NCBI RefSeq assembly: GCF_025685545.1 | Contig: NZ_JAGSYC010000025.1 | Location: 310,001-374,000, forward strand | Origin: Granulicella paludicola | GTDB lineage: Bacteria > Acidobacteriota > Terriglobia > Terriglobales > Acidobacteriaceae | Direction: 5' to 3' | Length of the DNA stretch: 64,000 nt | Shown: piece after piece, positions 25,513 to 33,272 of the stretch | Layout: every line of letters starts with the position of its first letter | Position numbering within the stretch: the stretch's first letter is position 1 | Notes under the pieces: generated by a model | What the model was told of the DNA's origin: nothing | The model's input: only the letters and a program-made list of their open reading frames with translations | The model's database searches: none | Program-made: the position numbers and the translations under genes

Positions 25513-27480
25513 ATGATCCGTATTCTGCAGAAGGACAATCGCATCACAAAGACCATCTTCGCGGTGGTTATCGGCGCTGCCATCGTCACGATGGTCATCA
25601 CCCTCGTTCCCGGCATCTTCCAGGATGGCACCACAACGCAGCAGGGCGTCTTCGCCACCGTGCGTTCGCCGGGCTGGCTCGGGCGCCTCAGCGGTGACAG
25701 CATCTCCATCCAGACCGCGGATGTCCAGCGTCAGGCTCAGCAGCAGATGCAGCAGCAGAACCTGCCGCCCTTCTATCTCCAGTTCGTCATGCAGCGCGCC
25801 GGACAGATTCAGGTCGAGCGTGCCGTCCTGCAGCGTGAGGCCGATCGCCTTGGCCTCCAGGTCTCGGATGACGATCTCAAAAATTTCCTCAAGAGCGGTC
25901 CCTACTCGCAGTACATCTTCCCCGGCGGCCAGTTCATCGGTGAGGACCAGTACATTAACTTCGTCGAGACCTACTTCCGTCTCCCTATCGCTGACTTCGA
26001 GCAGCAGGTCAAATCCGACCTCGAGATTCAGCGCCTCCAGGCTCTCGTCTCCGGTGGTGTCAGCGTCTCCGACGCGGCCGTCCGTGCCGACTACCTGAAG
26101 ACCGGTACCAAGGTGAAGTTCGACTACGCCGTCATCTCGGCTGCTTCGATCTCGCAGACCATCAACCCCAGCGATGCCGATCTGCAGGCCTACTTCAAGG
26201 CCAACAGCACGCGTTACGCCTCGGCCGTGCCGGAAGAGCGCAAGATTCAGTTCTTCTCCTTCGACAGCTCCAACCTCCCCAACGGCGGCACCGCCCCGGT
26301 GAGCGATGCTGAGGTGGCTGCGTACTACGCCGCGCACCAGGATCAGTACAAGACGCAGGAGCAGGTCAAGACCCGCCACATCCTCATTACGGTTGCCAAG
26401 GGTGCTGATGCCAAGACCGACGCTGCCGCCAAGGCCAAGGCCGAGGACATCCTGAAGCAGGTCAAGGCTGGCGGCAACTTCGCCGACCTCGCCAAGAAGA
26501 ACTCGGATGACCCTGGTAGCAAGGATCAGGGCGGTGAACTGCCGCTCATCCCCACCGCCGGTCTCGATCCCACCTACGCGAAGGCTGCGATGGCCCTCAA
26601 CCCCGGCCAGACGTCCGACGTCGTTCGCTCGCAGTTCGGCTATCACATCATCCAGACCGAGCAGAAGCAGCCCGCCAGCACCAAGACGCTGGCTGAGGTT
26701 CGTCCCTCGATCGTCGAGGCGATCCAGGCACAGAAGTCCAGCTCTGCTGCCACCAACTACGGCGCACAACTCGTAGCCGAAGCCAAGAAGGACGGCATCC
26801 AGAAGACGGCTGACGCGCACAATCTCCACGCGCAGACCACTGACTTCCTCGGTCGCTCGGGTTCCATCTCCAGCCTGCCGGACTCCGCCGCTCTCATCTC
26901 CGCTGCCTTCGGCGCAGCCAAGGGTGCAGCTCCTCAGGTGGTCTCCACCGGTGAAGGCTACGCGATCTTCCAGGTCGTCGATGTGCAGGCAGCACATGCG
27001 CCTGACTTCGCCAGCTACAAGGACCATATCCTCACCGACTACCGTCAGGACAAGACCCCGCAGCTGCTGAACGAAGCTCTCATCAAGCTCGCCGACCGCG
27101 CCAAGGTGCTCAACGACCTGCACAAGGCAGCCGCTGAGCAGAAAATTGACGTCAAAACCAGCGACCTCGTTGGCCGCGATGCTCAGGTCACCGACATCGG
27201 TGCCATGAGCGGTGCAGCCTCCGTCGCCTTCACCATGGCCAAGGGTGCGATCTCCGGCCCCATCAACGAAGGTGCCAACGGCGCTGTTCTCCAACTGACC
27301 GACAAGCAGGAGCCCACGGCCGACGACATCGCGAAGAACTTCGCTGCGACCAAGGACAAGCTGCTCGATGCCAAGCGTCAGGAAGCCTTCAGCGTCTTCG
27401 TCGGGACCCTCATGGATCGCTACGAAAAGGCAAACGCCATCTCGTACTCCAAGAAGCCGGCCTCACCCCTCGGGCTCTAA
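25513..27480 (+). CDS. PpiD/SurA-like peptidyl-prolyl cis-trans isomerase, membrane-anchored
   Basis: This is a 655-residue periplasmic folding factor. One N-terminal membrane anchor (TIFAVVIGAAIVTMVITLV, about residues 14-35) leaves the rest in the periplasm, as in PpiD. A SurA_N-type helical domain covers about 60-210 (AVLQREADRLGLQVSDDDLK). A parvulin rotamase domain covers about 285-385 with the diagnostic KTRHILITV, KKNSDDPGSKDQGGELP and SQFGYHIIQTE. A second, more divergent PPIase-like or chaperone module follows. It has a strong terminator downstream and a structured leader upstream, so it appears monocistronic. It probably assists outer-membrane protein folding, fitting the many TonB receptors. 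Confidence 0.88.
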   Translation: MIRILQKDNRITKTIFAVVIGAAIVTMVITLVPGIFQDGTTTQQGVFATVRSPGWLGRLSGDSISIQTADVQRQAQQQMQQQNLPPFYLQFVMQRAGQIQVERAVLQREADRLGLQVSDDDLKNFLKSGPYSQYIFPGGQFIGEDQYINFVETYFRLPIADFEQQVKSDLEIQRLQALVSGGVSVSDAAVRADYLKTGTKVKFDYAVISAASISQTINPSDADLQAYFKANSTRYASAVPEERKIQFFSFDSSNLPNGGTAPVSDAEVAAYYAAHQDQYKTQEQVKTRHILITVAKGADAKTDAAAKAKAEDILKQVKAGGNFADLAKKNSDDPGSKDQGGELPLIPTAGLDPTYAKAAMALNPGQTSDVVRSQFGYHIIQTEQKQPASTKTLAEVRPSIVEAIQAQKSSSAATNYGAQLVAEAKKDGIQKTADAHNLHAQTTDFLGRSGSISSLPDSAALISAAFGAAKGAAPQVVSTGEGYAIFQVVDVQAAHAPDFASYKDHILTDYRQDKTPQLLNEALIKLADRAKVLNDLHKAAAEQKIDVKTSDLVGRDAQVTDIGAMSGAASVAFTMAKGAISGPINEGANGAVLQLTDKQEPTADDIAKNFAATKDKLLDAKRQEAFSVFVGTLMDRYEKANAISYSKKPASPLGL

Positions 27481-27499
27481 TCGTCGATAACAAATAGAC

Positions 27500-27538
27500 A
27501 AACGCAGTCGGAGGCTCTAGGGCCTCCGATTTGCGTTT
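27500..27538 (+). terminator. Terminator after the ppiD-like gene
   Basis: AAACGCA (27500-27506) with TGCGTTT (27532-27538) and TCGGAGGC (27508-27515) with GCCTCCGA (27522-27529) form a 15-bp stem with small internal mismatches. The arms are A-rich and T-rich, as expected for a bidirectional intrinsic terminator. It lies 20 bp after the stop. Confidence 0.85.
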
Positions 27539-27638
27539 CACTCTTGCAACAGCCCCTAGTCATTGTCATCCTGGGCAACGCGAAGGACCTGCTTTTGTCG
27601 TAGCGATGCGCCGAAGGTTGCGAGTTTGCTTTGTAAGG

Positions 27639-27658
27639 GTACGGGCTTCAGCCCGTAC
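27639..27658. repeat. REP-like palindrome, copy 1
   Basis: GTACGGGCT-TC-AGCCCGTAC, flanked by GG on the left and GTTGAAAGC on the right. A second copy with nearly the same flanks is at 37564. It looks like a short dispersed repetitive extragenic palindrome. Apart from this and the terminator I see nothing in 27481-27788. Confidence 0.8.
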
Positions 27659-27788
27659 GTTGAAAGCTCAATAAAAAATAACGGCTCTACCCCCTGAGGC
27701 GTGACTGTTCAATTCAACTGAACCCAACTATCGGTTCCTTTTCGTATAACTCACCTATAACCTGCATCCAACAGTCCGTGGGGGACAT

Positions 27789-29315
27789 ATGACATCGAAA
27801 CGAATCTCCGGAGTTCTGTTGCACGTAACCTCGTTGCCATCCATCGGCGGCGTGGGCGACTTCGGACCAGCGGCTTACACCTTTGTAGACTTTCTCGCCG
27901 CTGGCAAGCAGCGCATGTGGCAGGTCCTGCCGCTGAATCCCACTGGCTACGGCAATTCGCCGTACTCCGCGCTCTCCGCCTTCGCAGGCAATCCGCTGCT
28001 CGTCAGCCTTGAGTTCCTCGTGCGCGATGGCTGGCTCTCCGCCGACCGCCTCCAGAATCTTCCTCCGCATGAAGGCCCCTGCAATTTCATCCAGGCAGAA
28101 GCCGTCAAGATGCCGCTGCTCGAACAAGCCGCACAGCACTTCCTCGACCACGCCAGCGACGAGACCCGCCTCAAGTTCCAGCGCTTCTGCAACGACAACT
28201 TTGCCTGGCTCGCCGACTACGCCATGTTCGACGTGCTCCGCCGCCGCTTCGATGGCGCCAGCTGGAACGACTGGCCGCGCGAGTACGCCCTCCGCGACGC
28301 CGACACCATGGCCAGGCTCCATCGCGATAACGGCCGCGAGCTTGCCATCGTCCAGGCCATCCAGTTCTTCTTCAACGAGCAGTGGTGCGCCCTCCGCACC
28401 TACTGCGGCCAGCACGACATCCGCATCCTCGGCGACGTCGCCATCTTCGTCAACTACGACAGCGCCGACGTCTGGACCCACCCCGAAATCTTCGAGCTCG
28501 ATGAAGACCGCAAGCCGATGCGCGTCTCCGGCGTCCCGCCCGACTACTTCTCCGCCAACGGCCAGCGCTGGGGCAACCCGCTCTACAAGTGGCAGTACAT
28601 GGAAGACCACGGCTTCGAGTGGTGGGTCTCGCGCATCCGCCGCTCGCTCGCGCTCTACGACATCACCCGTCTCGATCACTTCCGCGGCTTCGAAGCCTAC
28701 TGGTCCATCCCCGCCGACGAAGAGACCGCCATCAACGGCCAGTGGATCAAAGCCCCCGGTCGCACGCTCTTCCAGAAGTTCCGCGAAGTCTTCGGCCAGA
28801 ACCTGCCCTTCGTCGCCGAGGACCTCGGCGTCATCACCCAGGAAGTCGACCAGCTCCGCATAGATTACGATCTCCCCGGCATGCGCGTCCTGCAGTTCGG
28901 CTTTTCCGACCGCGGCGGCCATCTCTACCTGCCACACCAGTTTGTGCCCAACACCGTCGTCTACACCGGCACGCACGACAACAACACCACCCTCGGCTGG
29001 TGGCAGGACAACGCCACCCCCGTCGAAAAGCACAACCTCCAGACCTACCTGCACCCCATCGAGCAGGACGCCGACGTCGTCTGGGCGATGATCAAATGCG
29101 CCTCCGCCTCCGTCGCCGAAACCAGCATCATCCCCTTGCAGGATGTCCTGCACCTCGGCAGCGGCGCCCGCATGAATGTCCCCGCCGCCCCCGACGGTAA
29201 CTGGAGCTGGCGCTACACCCCCGACCAACTCCACCCCGACCTGAGCGAAAAACTAGCCGCCATCATGGTCATGACCGACCGCGACGGCTACGTTCCCCCG
29301 GCCGCCAACGCCTAG
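27789..29315 (+). CDS. malQ: 4-alpha-glucanotransferase (amylomaltase, GH77)
   Basis: This 508-residue cytoplasmic enzyme transfers alpha-1,4-glucan segments in maltodextrin and glycogen metabolism. The GH77 signature regions are all present: LPLNPTGYGNSPYSALSAFA near residue 50, RLDHFRGFEAYW with the nucleophile D296, FVAEDLGVIT with the acid/base E344, and TGTHDNNTT with D397. The length is normal for bacterial MalQ. GGGGG at 27780-27784 before the ATG can act as the ribosome site. Codon third positions are strongly G/C, more so than in the carbohydrate locus to the left, consistent with a long-resident housekeeping gene. A hairpin at 29648 serves as the likely terminator. Confidence 0.95.
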   Translation: MTSKRISGVLLHVTSLPSIGGVGDFGPAAYTFVDFLAAGKQRMWQVLPLNPTGYGNSPYSALSAFAGNPLLVSLEFLVRDGWLSADRLQNLPPHEGPCNFIQAEAVKMPLLEQAAQHFLDHASDETRLKFQRFCNDNFAWLADYAMFDVLRRRFDGASWNDWPREYALRDADTMARLHRDNGRELAIVQAIQFFFNEQWCALRTYCGQHDIRILGDVAIFVNYDSADVWTHPEIFELDEDRKPMRVSGVPPDYFSANGQRWGNPLYKWQYMEDHGFEWWVSRIRRSLALYDITRLDHFRGFEAYWSIPADEETAINGQWIKAPGRTLFQKFREVFGQNLPFVAEDLGVITQEVDQLRIDYDLPGMRVLQFGFSDRGGHLYLPHQFVPNTVVYTGTHDNNTTLGWWQDNATPVEKHNLQTYLHPIEQDADVVWAMIKCASASVAETSIIPLQDVLHLGSGARMNVPAAPDGNWSWRYTPDQLHPDLSEKLAAIMVMTDRDGYVPPAANA

Positions 29316-29368
29316 CGCGCAGACATCGTCGCCGTTGTCTTCAGCGCAGCTCGCCGCACGTCCGCAGA

Positions 29369-29614
29369 TCAACTCTCGCGAGTGCTGTTTGGCCTGCCTC
29401 GTTTCACACCCGGCCGGTCTTCCTCTACGCAGCGGTCGGAGACCTCCACCGGGTTGGCCATCTTCCCTGCGGCCGCACGAGAAAACGTCCGCCACATCCG
29501 GTTCACGTCCACCGGCTTCCCAGGCCGAACCTCGCGCTCGACCGCGACGTGCATGGCCGAAAGGAGTTCGTCGCGTAATTCATGAAAAAGCTTGCTTATA
29601 TAAATGGAAGGCAC
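29369..29614 (-). CDS. Hypothetical small protein
   Basis: This is an open frame of 81 codons with a GTG start in the gap between malQ and the transglutaminase gene. The predicted protein is charged and partly helical (LFHELRDELLSAMHVAVERE near the N-terminus). I recognise no domain. Codon use on this strand is plausibly gene-like, but there is no good ribosome site before the GTG, so it may be spurious or start at an internal Met. Confidence 0.35.
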   Translation of the reverse strand: MPSIYISKLFHELRDELLSAMHVAVEREVRPGKPVDVNRMWRTFSRAAAGKMANPVEVSDRCVEEDRPGVKRGRPNSTRES

Positions 29615-29647
29615 TGGTCTCTAAGGCTAACAGCCTATCCCTGCTGT

Positions 29648-29678
29648 CCGTAGCCTTGGCGATCGACAAAGGCTACGG
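29648..29678. terminator. Hairpin between malQ and the transglutaminase operon
   Basis: CCGTAGCCTT (29648-29657) pairs exactly with AAGGCTACGG (29669-29678); the loop is 11 nt, with TTTCG after it on the plus strand. It lies between convergent genes and can serve both. Confidence 0.65.
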
Positions 29679-29736
29679 TTTCGTGAAAAACGGGAGTATC
29701 GATCTCGATCAGCTTTACCTCACGCAGCGCCGTGAA

Positions 29737-30627
29737 CTAAGCAGTTTCGGTCTCTTCGACCGGCTTCATGTCTACCTCGACCTGCAGTTTGTGTCCTCCG
29801 CCGCCCAGGATCAGCCCCCGCAACGGGCTCACGTCCCCGTAATCCCGGCCCCAGGCTACCGTCACGTGGCCGTCTGTCGGAGCGACGTTATTGGTGGGAT
29901 CCATATCGAGCCACCCAGCCCCGCGGCAGTAGGCAGACACCCACGCATGCGACGCATCGGCTCCGATCAACCGCGGCTTACCGGGCGGAGGATACGTTCG
30001 CAGATAGCCGCTCACATAACGGGCGGCGAGGTGGATCGACCGCAGGCAGGCGATCTGAACGTGGGCGAAGTCCTGGCAAACGCCTCCGCGCTTTTTGAAG
30101 ACCTCCTCGGTCGTCGTCCGCACAGTGGTTGCCTTAGAGTCAAAACGGAAGTCCTGGTGGATGCGAGACGTGAGTTCGAGCAACGCCTCCGCCATCGGTC
30201 GGCCAGGGGTGAAAGACTCCAGCGCATACGCCGCGAACTCCGAATGGATGCGGATGCGTGGTGATTCGAACTGGTATTGGTAGGCGGCCAGGCCCTCAGG
30301 CCGATGATCCTCGGCCAGCAGTCGGCTCGACTCTTCCCAGGGCAGAGACGCCTGCGCCTCCGGCTTCACTGCTCCCGCACGAAGCACCTCGCTCGTTGAT
30401 TCGACCACCAACTCTCGATGTGGCTCCTGCACGGTGAAGAACCACAGCACATTGCCGAAATAATCCACTCGTTCGGTGAGCGTCGCAGGCGTCGGGGAGA
30501 TCCGCAGCGTGTTCTCGATGAGTTGATTCTGTTCGTACGAGCGCGGCTTCAGGCAAGCTATATGATTGCCCACCGTGACCGGAGAGCCGTATCTATACGT
30601 GGTGCGGTGGCTGATTTGGTAACGCAT
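29737..30627 (-). CDS. Transglutaminase-like cysteine protease family protein
   Basis: Of the possible starts, the ATG at 30627 gives the family-typical opening MRYQISHRTTYRYGSPV and leaves a 7-nt gap after the upstream gene; the longer frame is rejected. The 296-residue protein has the bacterial transglutaminase N-terminal beta domain followed by the papain-like core with the triad C184 (GGVCQDFAH), H227 (DASHAWV) and D241/D243 (DMDPTNN). Proteins of this type act as peptidases or amide-bond-forming enzymes. It is the last gene of a three-gene operon with an ATP-grasp/Alpha-E protein and a DUF2126 protein. That conserved grouping is predicted to make or attach short peptides, with no enzyme of known product. 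Confidence 0.88.
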   Translation of the reverse strand: MRYQISHRTTYRYGSPVTVGNHIACLKPRSYEQNQLIENTLRISPTPATLTERVDYFGNVLWFFTVQEPHRELVVESTSEVLRAGAVKPEAQASLPWEESSRLLAEDHRPEGLAAYQYQFESPRIRIHSEFAAYALESFTPGRPMAEALLELTSRIHQDFRFDSKATTVRTTTEEVFKKRGGVCQDFAHVQIACLRSIHLAARYVSGYLRTYPPPGKPRLIGADASHAWVSAYCRGAGWLDMDPTNNVAPTDGHVTVAWGRDYGDVSPLRGLILGGGGHKLQVEVDMKPVEETETA

Positions 30628-30634
30628 CCCTACG

Positions 30635-33127
30635 TTATTGTCCCACGTTGATCGGCAACGTTCGCGCATGGCTGAAGTAGCGGCTGGACAGATCGTTGGA
30701 CCAGGAGGGGAGCAGGTTTTCAAGCTCGCCAAGGTAGCGGTCCAATCGCTGCAGTCCAGCACTTCGGCGGACCGCCGTGTCGGCAGCAGGATAGAGCATG
30801 GCTTGCAGGTCGATCTCGCGCAGATACTCCAGCGCATCCTGCATCGTCTTCAGGTCGGCAGGATCGTAGCGGGGCAGCTTCTCGTAAAGCTCGACCAGAT
30901 GACTCAGTTGAAACTCAAGCGAACGTGGGTTGCTGTCATCCAGCATTAGCACGTCCATTACGGCGAGCGGTTGCAGCGTCGTGTAATAACGCGTTCTGTA
31001 CGTCACCGAACTGTCCGCGACCTCAAGCAGGTACTCGAGGTACTTCCAATCTTCCACGGCAAGAGGTTTCGTAATCACCCGAAGCTGGCGAACGATAAAA
31101 ATAGCTCGTTCCAGCCGCCGGCCGAGGCTCATAAACAACCAGCCTGAACCCCGGATAAGATTTTCCCGCTCCATTCCCGAGAACGCCGACAGCAGCCCCA
31201 GGCATTCCGTCAACATCACCGAGTATTGCGGCAGCGTCGCGCGCCGGTCGTTCGTCATGCACGTGCGCATCTGCCCGATGAGCAGCATCATGTCGGCGGA
31301 CAATCGCTCCCTCACATTGCCACCGACCCGTCCCACTTCACTCAGCGTGCAGGGCAGACTGTCATAGCGCTCCATGTCCGTCAGCATCGAGAAAACTTCC
31401 TTCTCCAGAGCGGCGAACGTCGCCCGGGTGCGTCTGGTCTTCGGCAGCTTGCTTTGCCGCGAACCAAGACTGCTGTGCAAACAGAGAAGACTGGCAAGGT
31501 CCTTTTCTTCCGCATGGCGAATCTCGGGAACCAGAGATCGCAGAATCCGCGCCATGTTCTCTGCCCGCTCCACGTAGCGGCCAAGCCAGAACGTGTTGTC
31601 GGCCACTCCGCTTGGAACGATGAGCGAAGCTCGCCGCAACTCCAGCGGCTCCGTCACGGGCCGCAACATGCTGAACGTGTCTACGGGCCGATCCGACAGC
31701 ACCCACGCATCCTTGCTATGGCCACCGCGCTGCATGGAGACAACCGCCCCGCTCGCCTCAGAGACCCGCACCAGACCTCCGGGCAGCGCCACCCAGCCAG
31801 TCGGCGTATGCAGGACGTAGGTCCGTAGCACCATGCTACGCGGTTTCAGGCGGTCCTCCTCCCAAACCGGCGCAGTCGACAGCGCCACCTGCTCCTGCGC
31901 TACGTATTCGTGCGGAAAGGCCAGCAAGCGCTCGATCAACTCGGTCTTCTTGTGTTCCGGAAGCTCCGACCCGAAGACGGGCTCCATGCCGCGCGACGGA
32001 AATGCCGGCTTCACAACAACAGTCTCCAGGTGGTTGAGCACCCAGTCCAGCGCGCGCGGCTGTCCGCACCACCATGTCGCGACAGAGGGCAGCTTCAACT
32101 CTTCGCCTAGCAGATGTTTCGCCAGCCCAGGCAGAAACGGCATGATGGCCGCAGACTCGATCAGACCGCTTCCCAGCGCATTCGCCACCGTCACATTTCC
32201 GGCTACGATCGCGTCCACCAGTCCCGGCACGCCGAGCAGCGAGTCCCCGCGCAACTCCAGGGGATCGCAGAAGCCATCGTCGACCCGACGCAGGATTACA
32301 TCCACTTGCTCGAGACCGCTCACCGTCTTCAGGTACACACGCCGGTCCCGCACCGTCATGTCCGCTCCCACCACCAGAGTGAAACCGAGATACTTGGCAA
32401 GGAACGAGTGCTCAAAGTACGTCTCGTTATGAGGCCCGGGTGTTAGCAGAACCACGCGCGGATTCTCACAGTGTGCCATCGCTATCAGCGCGTCCCGTTG
32501 TGCCCGGAAAAACGGAGCCAGGCGCCGCACATTCGATGTGCGAAAGAGTTCGGGCAAAAGGTCGGAGATGATGGTGCGATTTTCCAGAGCGTACCCGCTG
32601 CCTGAAGGCGCCTGTGTGCGATCGGCAAGCACCCACCACTGGCCATCCGGCGAGCGGGCAAGGTCGACAGCCAGCATGTGCAGCTGGCTATGTTTCGGAA
32701 CGGGTACGCCCACCAGCGGCCGAAGAAACGCAGGATTGCCGAACAGCAGGGAAGCTGGAAAATGACCTTCCTTCAGCAGCTTCTGCTCGCCGTAGAGATC
32801 TTCCAGCAGGCGGCTCAGTAACTCCGCGCGCTGGATGATGCCCGCCTCAATAAAGCTCCATTCCTTCTCTAAAAGCAGCAGAGGAACGACATCTGTACGC
32901 CACGGCCGGTTAGCCCCCAGCGGGTCTCCGTAGATGTTGTAGGTGATGCCGTTTTCGCGAATACGTCGTTCGGCAAGCGCCCAGCGCCGAGTCAGTTCTT
33001 CGACGCCCAGCGTATGCAGCGACTCTATCAATGCATCCCAGTGCGGGCGCGGACGCACGCCGTCGGCGGACGACTCATCGAAGGTGTCCCCGTAGTGGAG
33101 AGCGGATTGGTAAAGATCGCTGATCAA
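30635..33127 (-). CDS. Circularly permuted ATP-grasp protein fused to an Alpha-E domain
   Basis: This 830-residue fusion of two usually separate or adjacent families is expected to be cytosolic. Residues about 1-480 match the circularly permuted ATP-grasp family (NGITYNIYGDPLGANRPWRT, VVLLTPGPHNETYFEHSFLA, LPSVATWWCGQP, VVKPAFPSRG), a predicted peptide ligase. Residues about 510-820 match the all-helical Alpha-E domain (NTFWLGRYVERAENMARILR). The start is TTG, and TTGA overlaps the stop of the reconstructed DUF2126 frame by 4 nt, indicating translational coupling; GAGAGG lies just upstream. The spacing of 7 nt to the transglutaminase that follows completes the operon. Substrate and product are unknown. 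Confidence 0.9.
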   Translation of the reverse strand: MISDLYQSALHYGDTFDESSADGVRPRPHWDALIESLHTLGVEELTRRWALAERRIRENGITYNIYGDPLGANRPWRTDVVPLLLLEKEWSFIEAGIIQRAELLSRLLEDLYGEQKLLKEGHFPASLLFGNPAFLRPLVGVPVPKHSQLHMLAVDLARSPDGQWWVLADRTQAPSGSGYALENRTIISDLLPELFRTSNVRRLAPFFRAQRDALIAMAHCENPRVVLLTPGPHNETYFEHSFLAKYLGFTLVVGADMTVRDRRVYLKTVSGLEQVDVILRRVDDGFCDPLELRGDSLLGVPGLVDAIVAGNVTVANALGSGLIESAAIMPFLPGLAKHLLGEELKLPSVATWWCGQPRALDWVLNHLETVVVKPAFPSRGMEPVFGSELPEHKKTELIERLLAFPHEYVAQEQVALSTAPVWEEDRLKPRSMVLRTYVLHTPTGWVALPGGLVRVSEASGAVVSMQRGGHSKDAWVLSDRPVDTFSMLRPVTEPLELRRASLIVPSGVADNTFWLGRYVERAENMARILRSLVPEIRHAEEKDLASLLCLHSSLGSRQSKLPKTRRTRATFAALEKEVFSMLTDMERYDSLPCTLSEVGRVGGNVRERLSADMMLLIGQMRTCMTNDRRATLPQYSVMLTECLGLLSAFSGMERENLIRGSGWLFMSLGRRLERAIFIVRQLRVITKPLAVEDWKYLEYLLEVADSSVTYRTRYYTTLQPLAVMDVLMLDDSNPRSLEFQLSHLVELYEKLPRYDPADLKTMQDALEYLREIDLQAMLYPAADTAVRRSAGLQRLDRYLGELENLLPSWSNDLSSRYFSHARTLPINVGQ

Positions 33128-33272
33128 GGCAGCCTCTCACCAAGGGAGATGTCAGCGCCGCTGTCCGGTCCGGGGAAGCGGAGATCCAGGGTCATCGGGA
33201 AGATCCGATTTATCTCTACCTCCGGGCTGGGCATCGGTTCAGAGGGCGGCTCCGACACTTGGAATCGCTGCA
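33124..33272 (-). other. Frame-displaced C-terminal tail of the DUF2126 transglutaminase
   Basis: Just downstream of the point where the main frame loses family similarity, the other frame reads LQRFQVSEPPSEPMPSPEVE and then FPMTLDLRFP, the characteristic DUF2126 C-terminal motif. It stops at 33124-33126, overlapping the TTG of the ATP-grasp gene. The switch lies near 33271, within or next to CTGCAGTC, and one missing base explains it. Confidence 0.75.

Noticed and set aside
25474-27294. 606-codon open frame on the minus strand opposite the ppiD-like gene
   Set aside because: It is an antisense shadow produced by the G/C-ending codons of the plus-strand gene; the translation is low-complexity (Gly/Leu/Val/Asp-rich) and has no family motif.
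27714-29234. 506-codon open frame on the minus strand opposite malQ
   Set aside because: Antisense shadow of malQ with the same kind of biased composition; malQ has all its catalytic residues.
29648-29678. Small RNA gene between malQ and the transglutaminase operon
   Set aside because: The only structure is one hairpin well placed to terminate both convergent genes; no promoter was seen.
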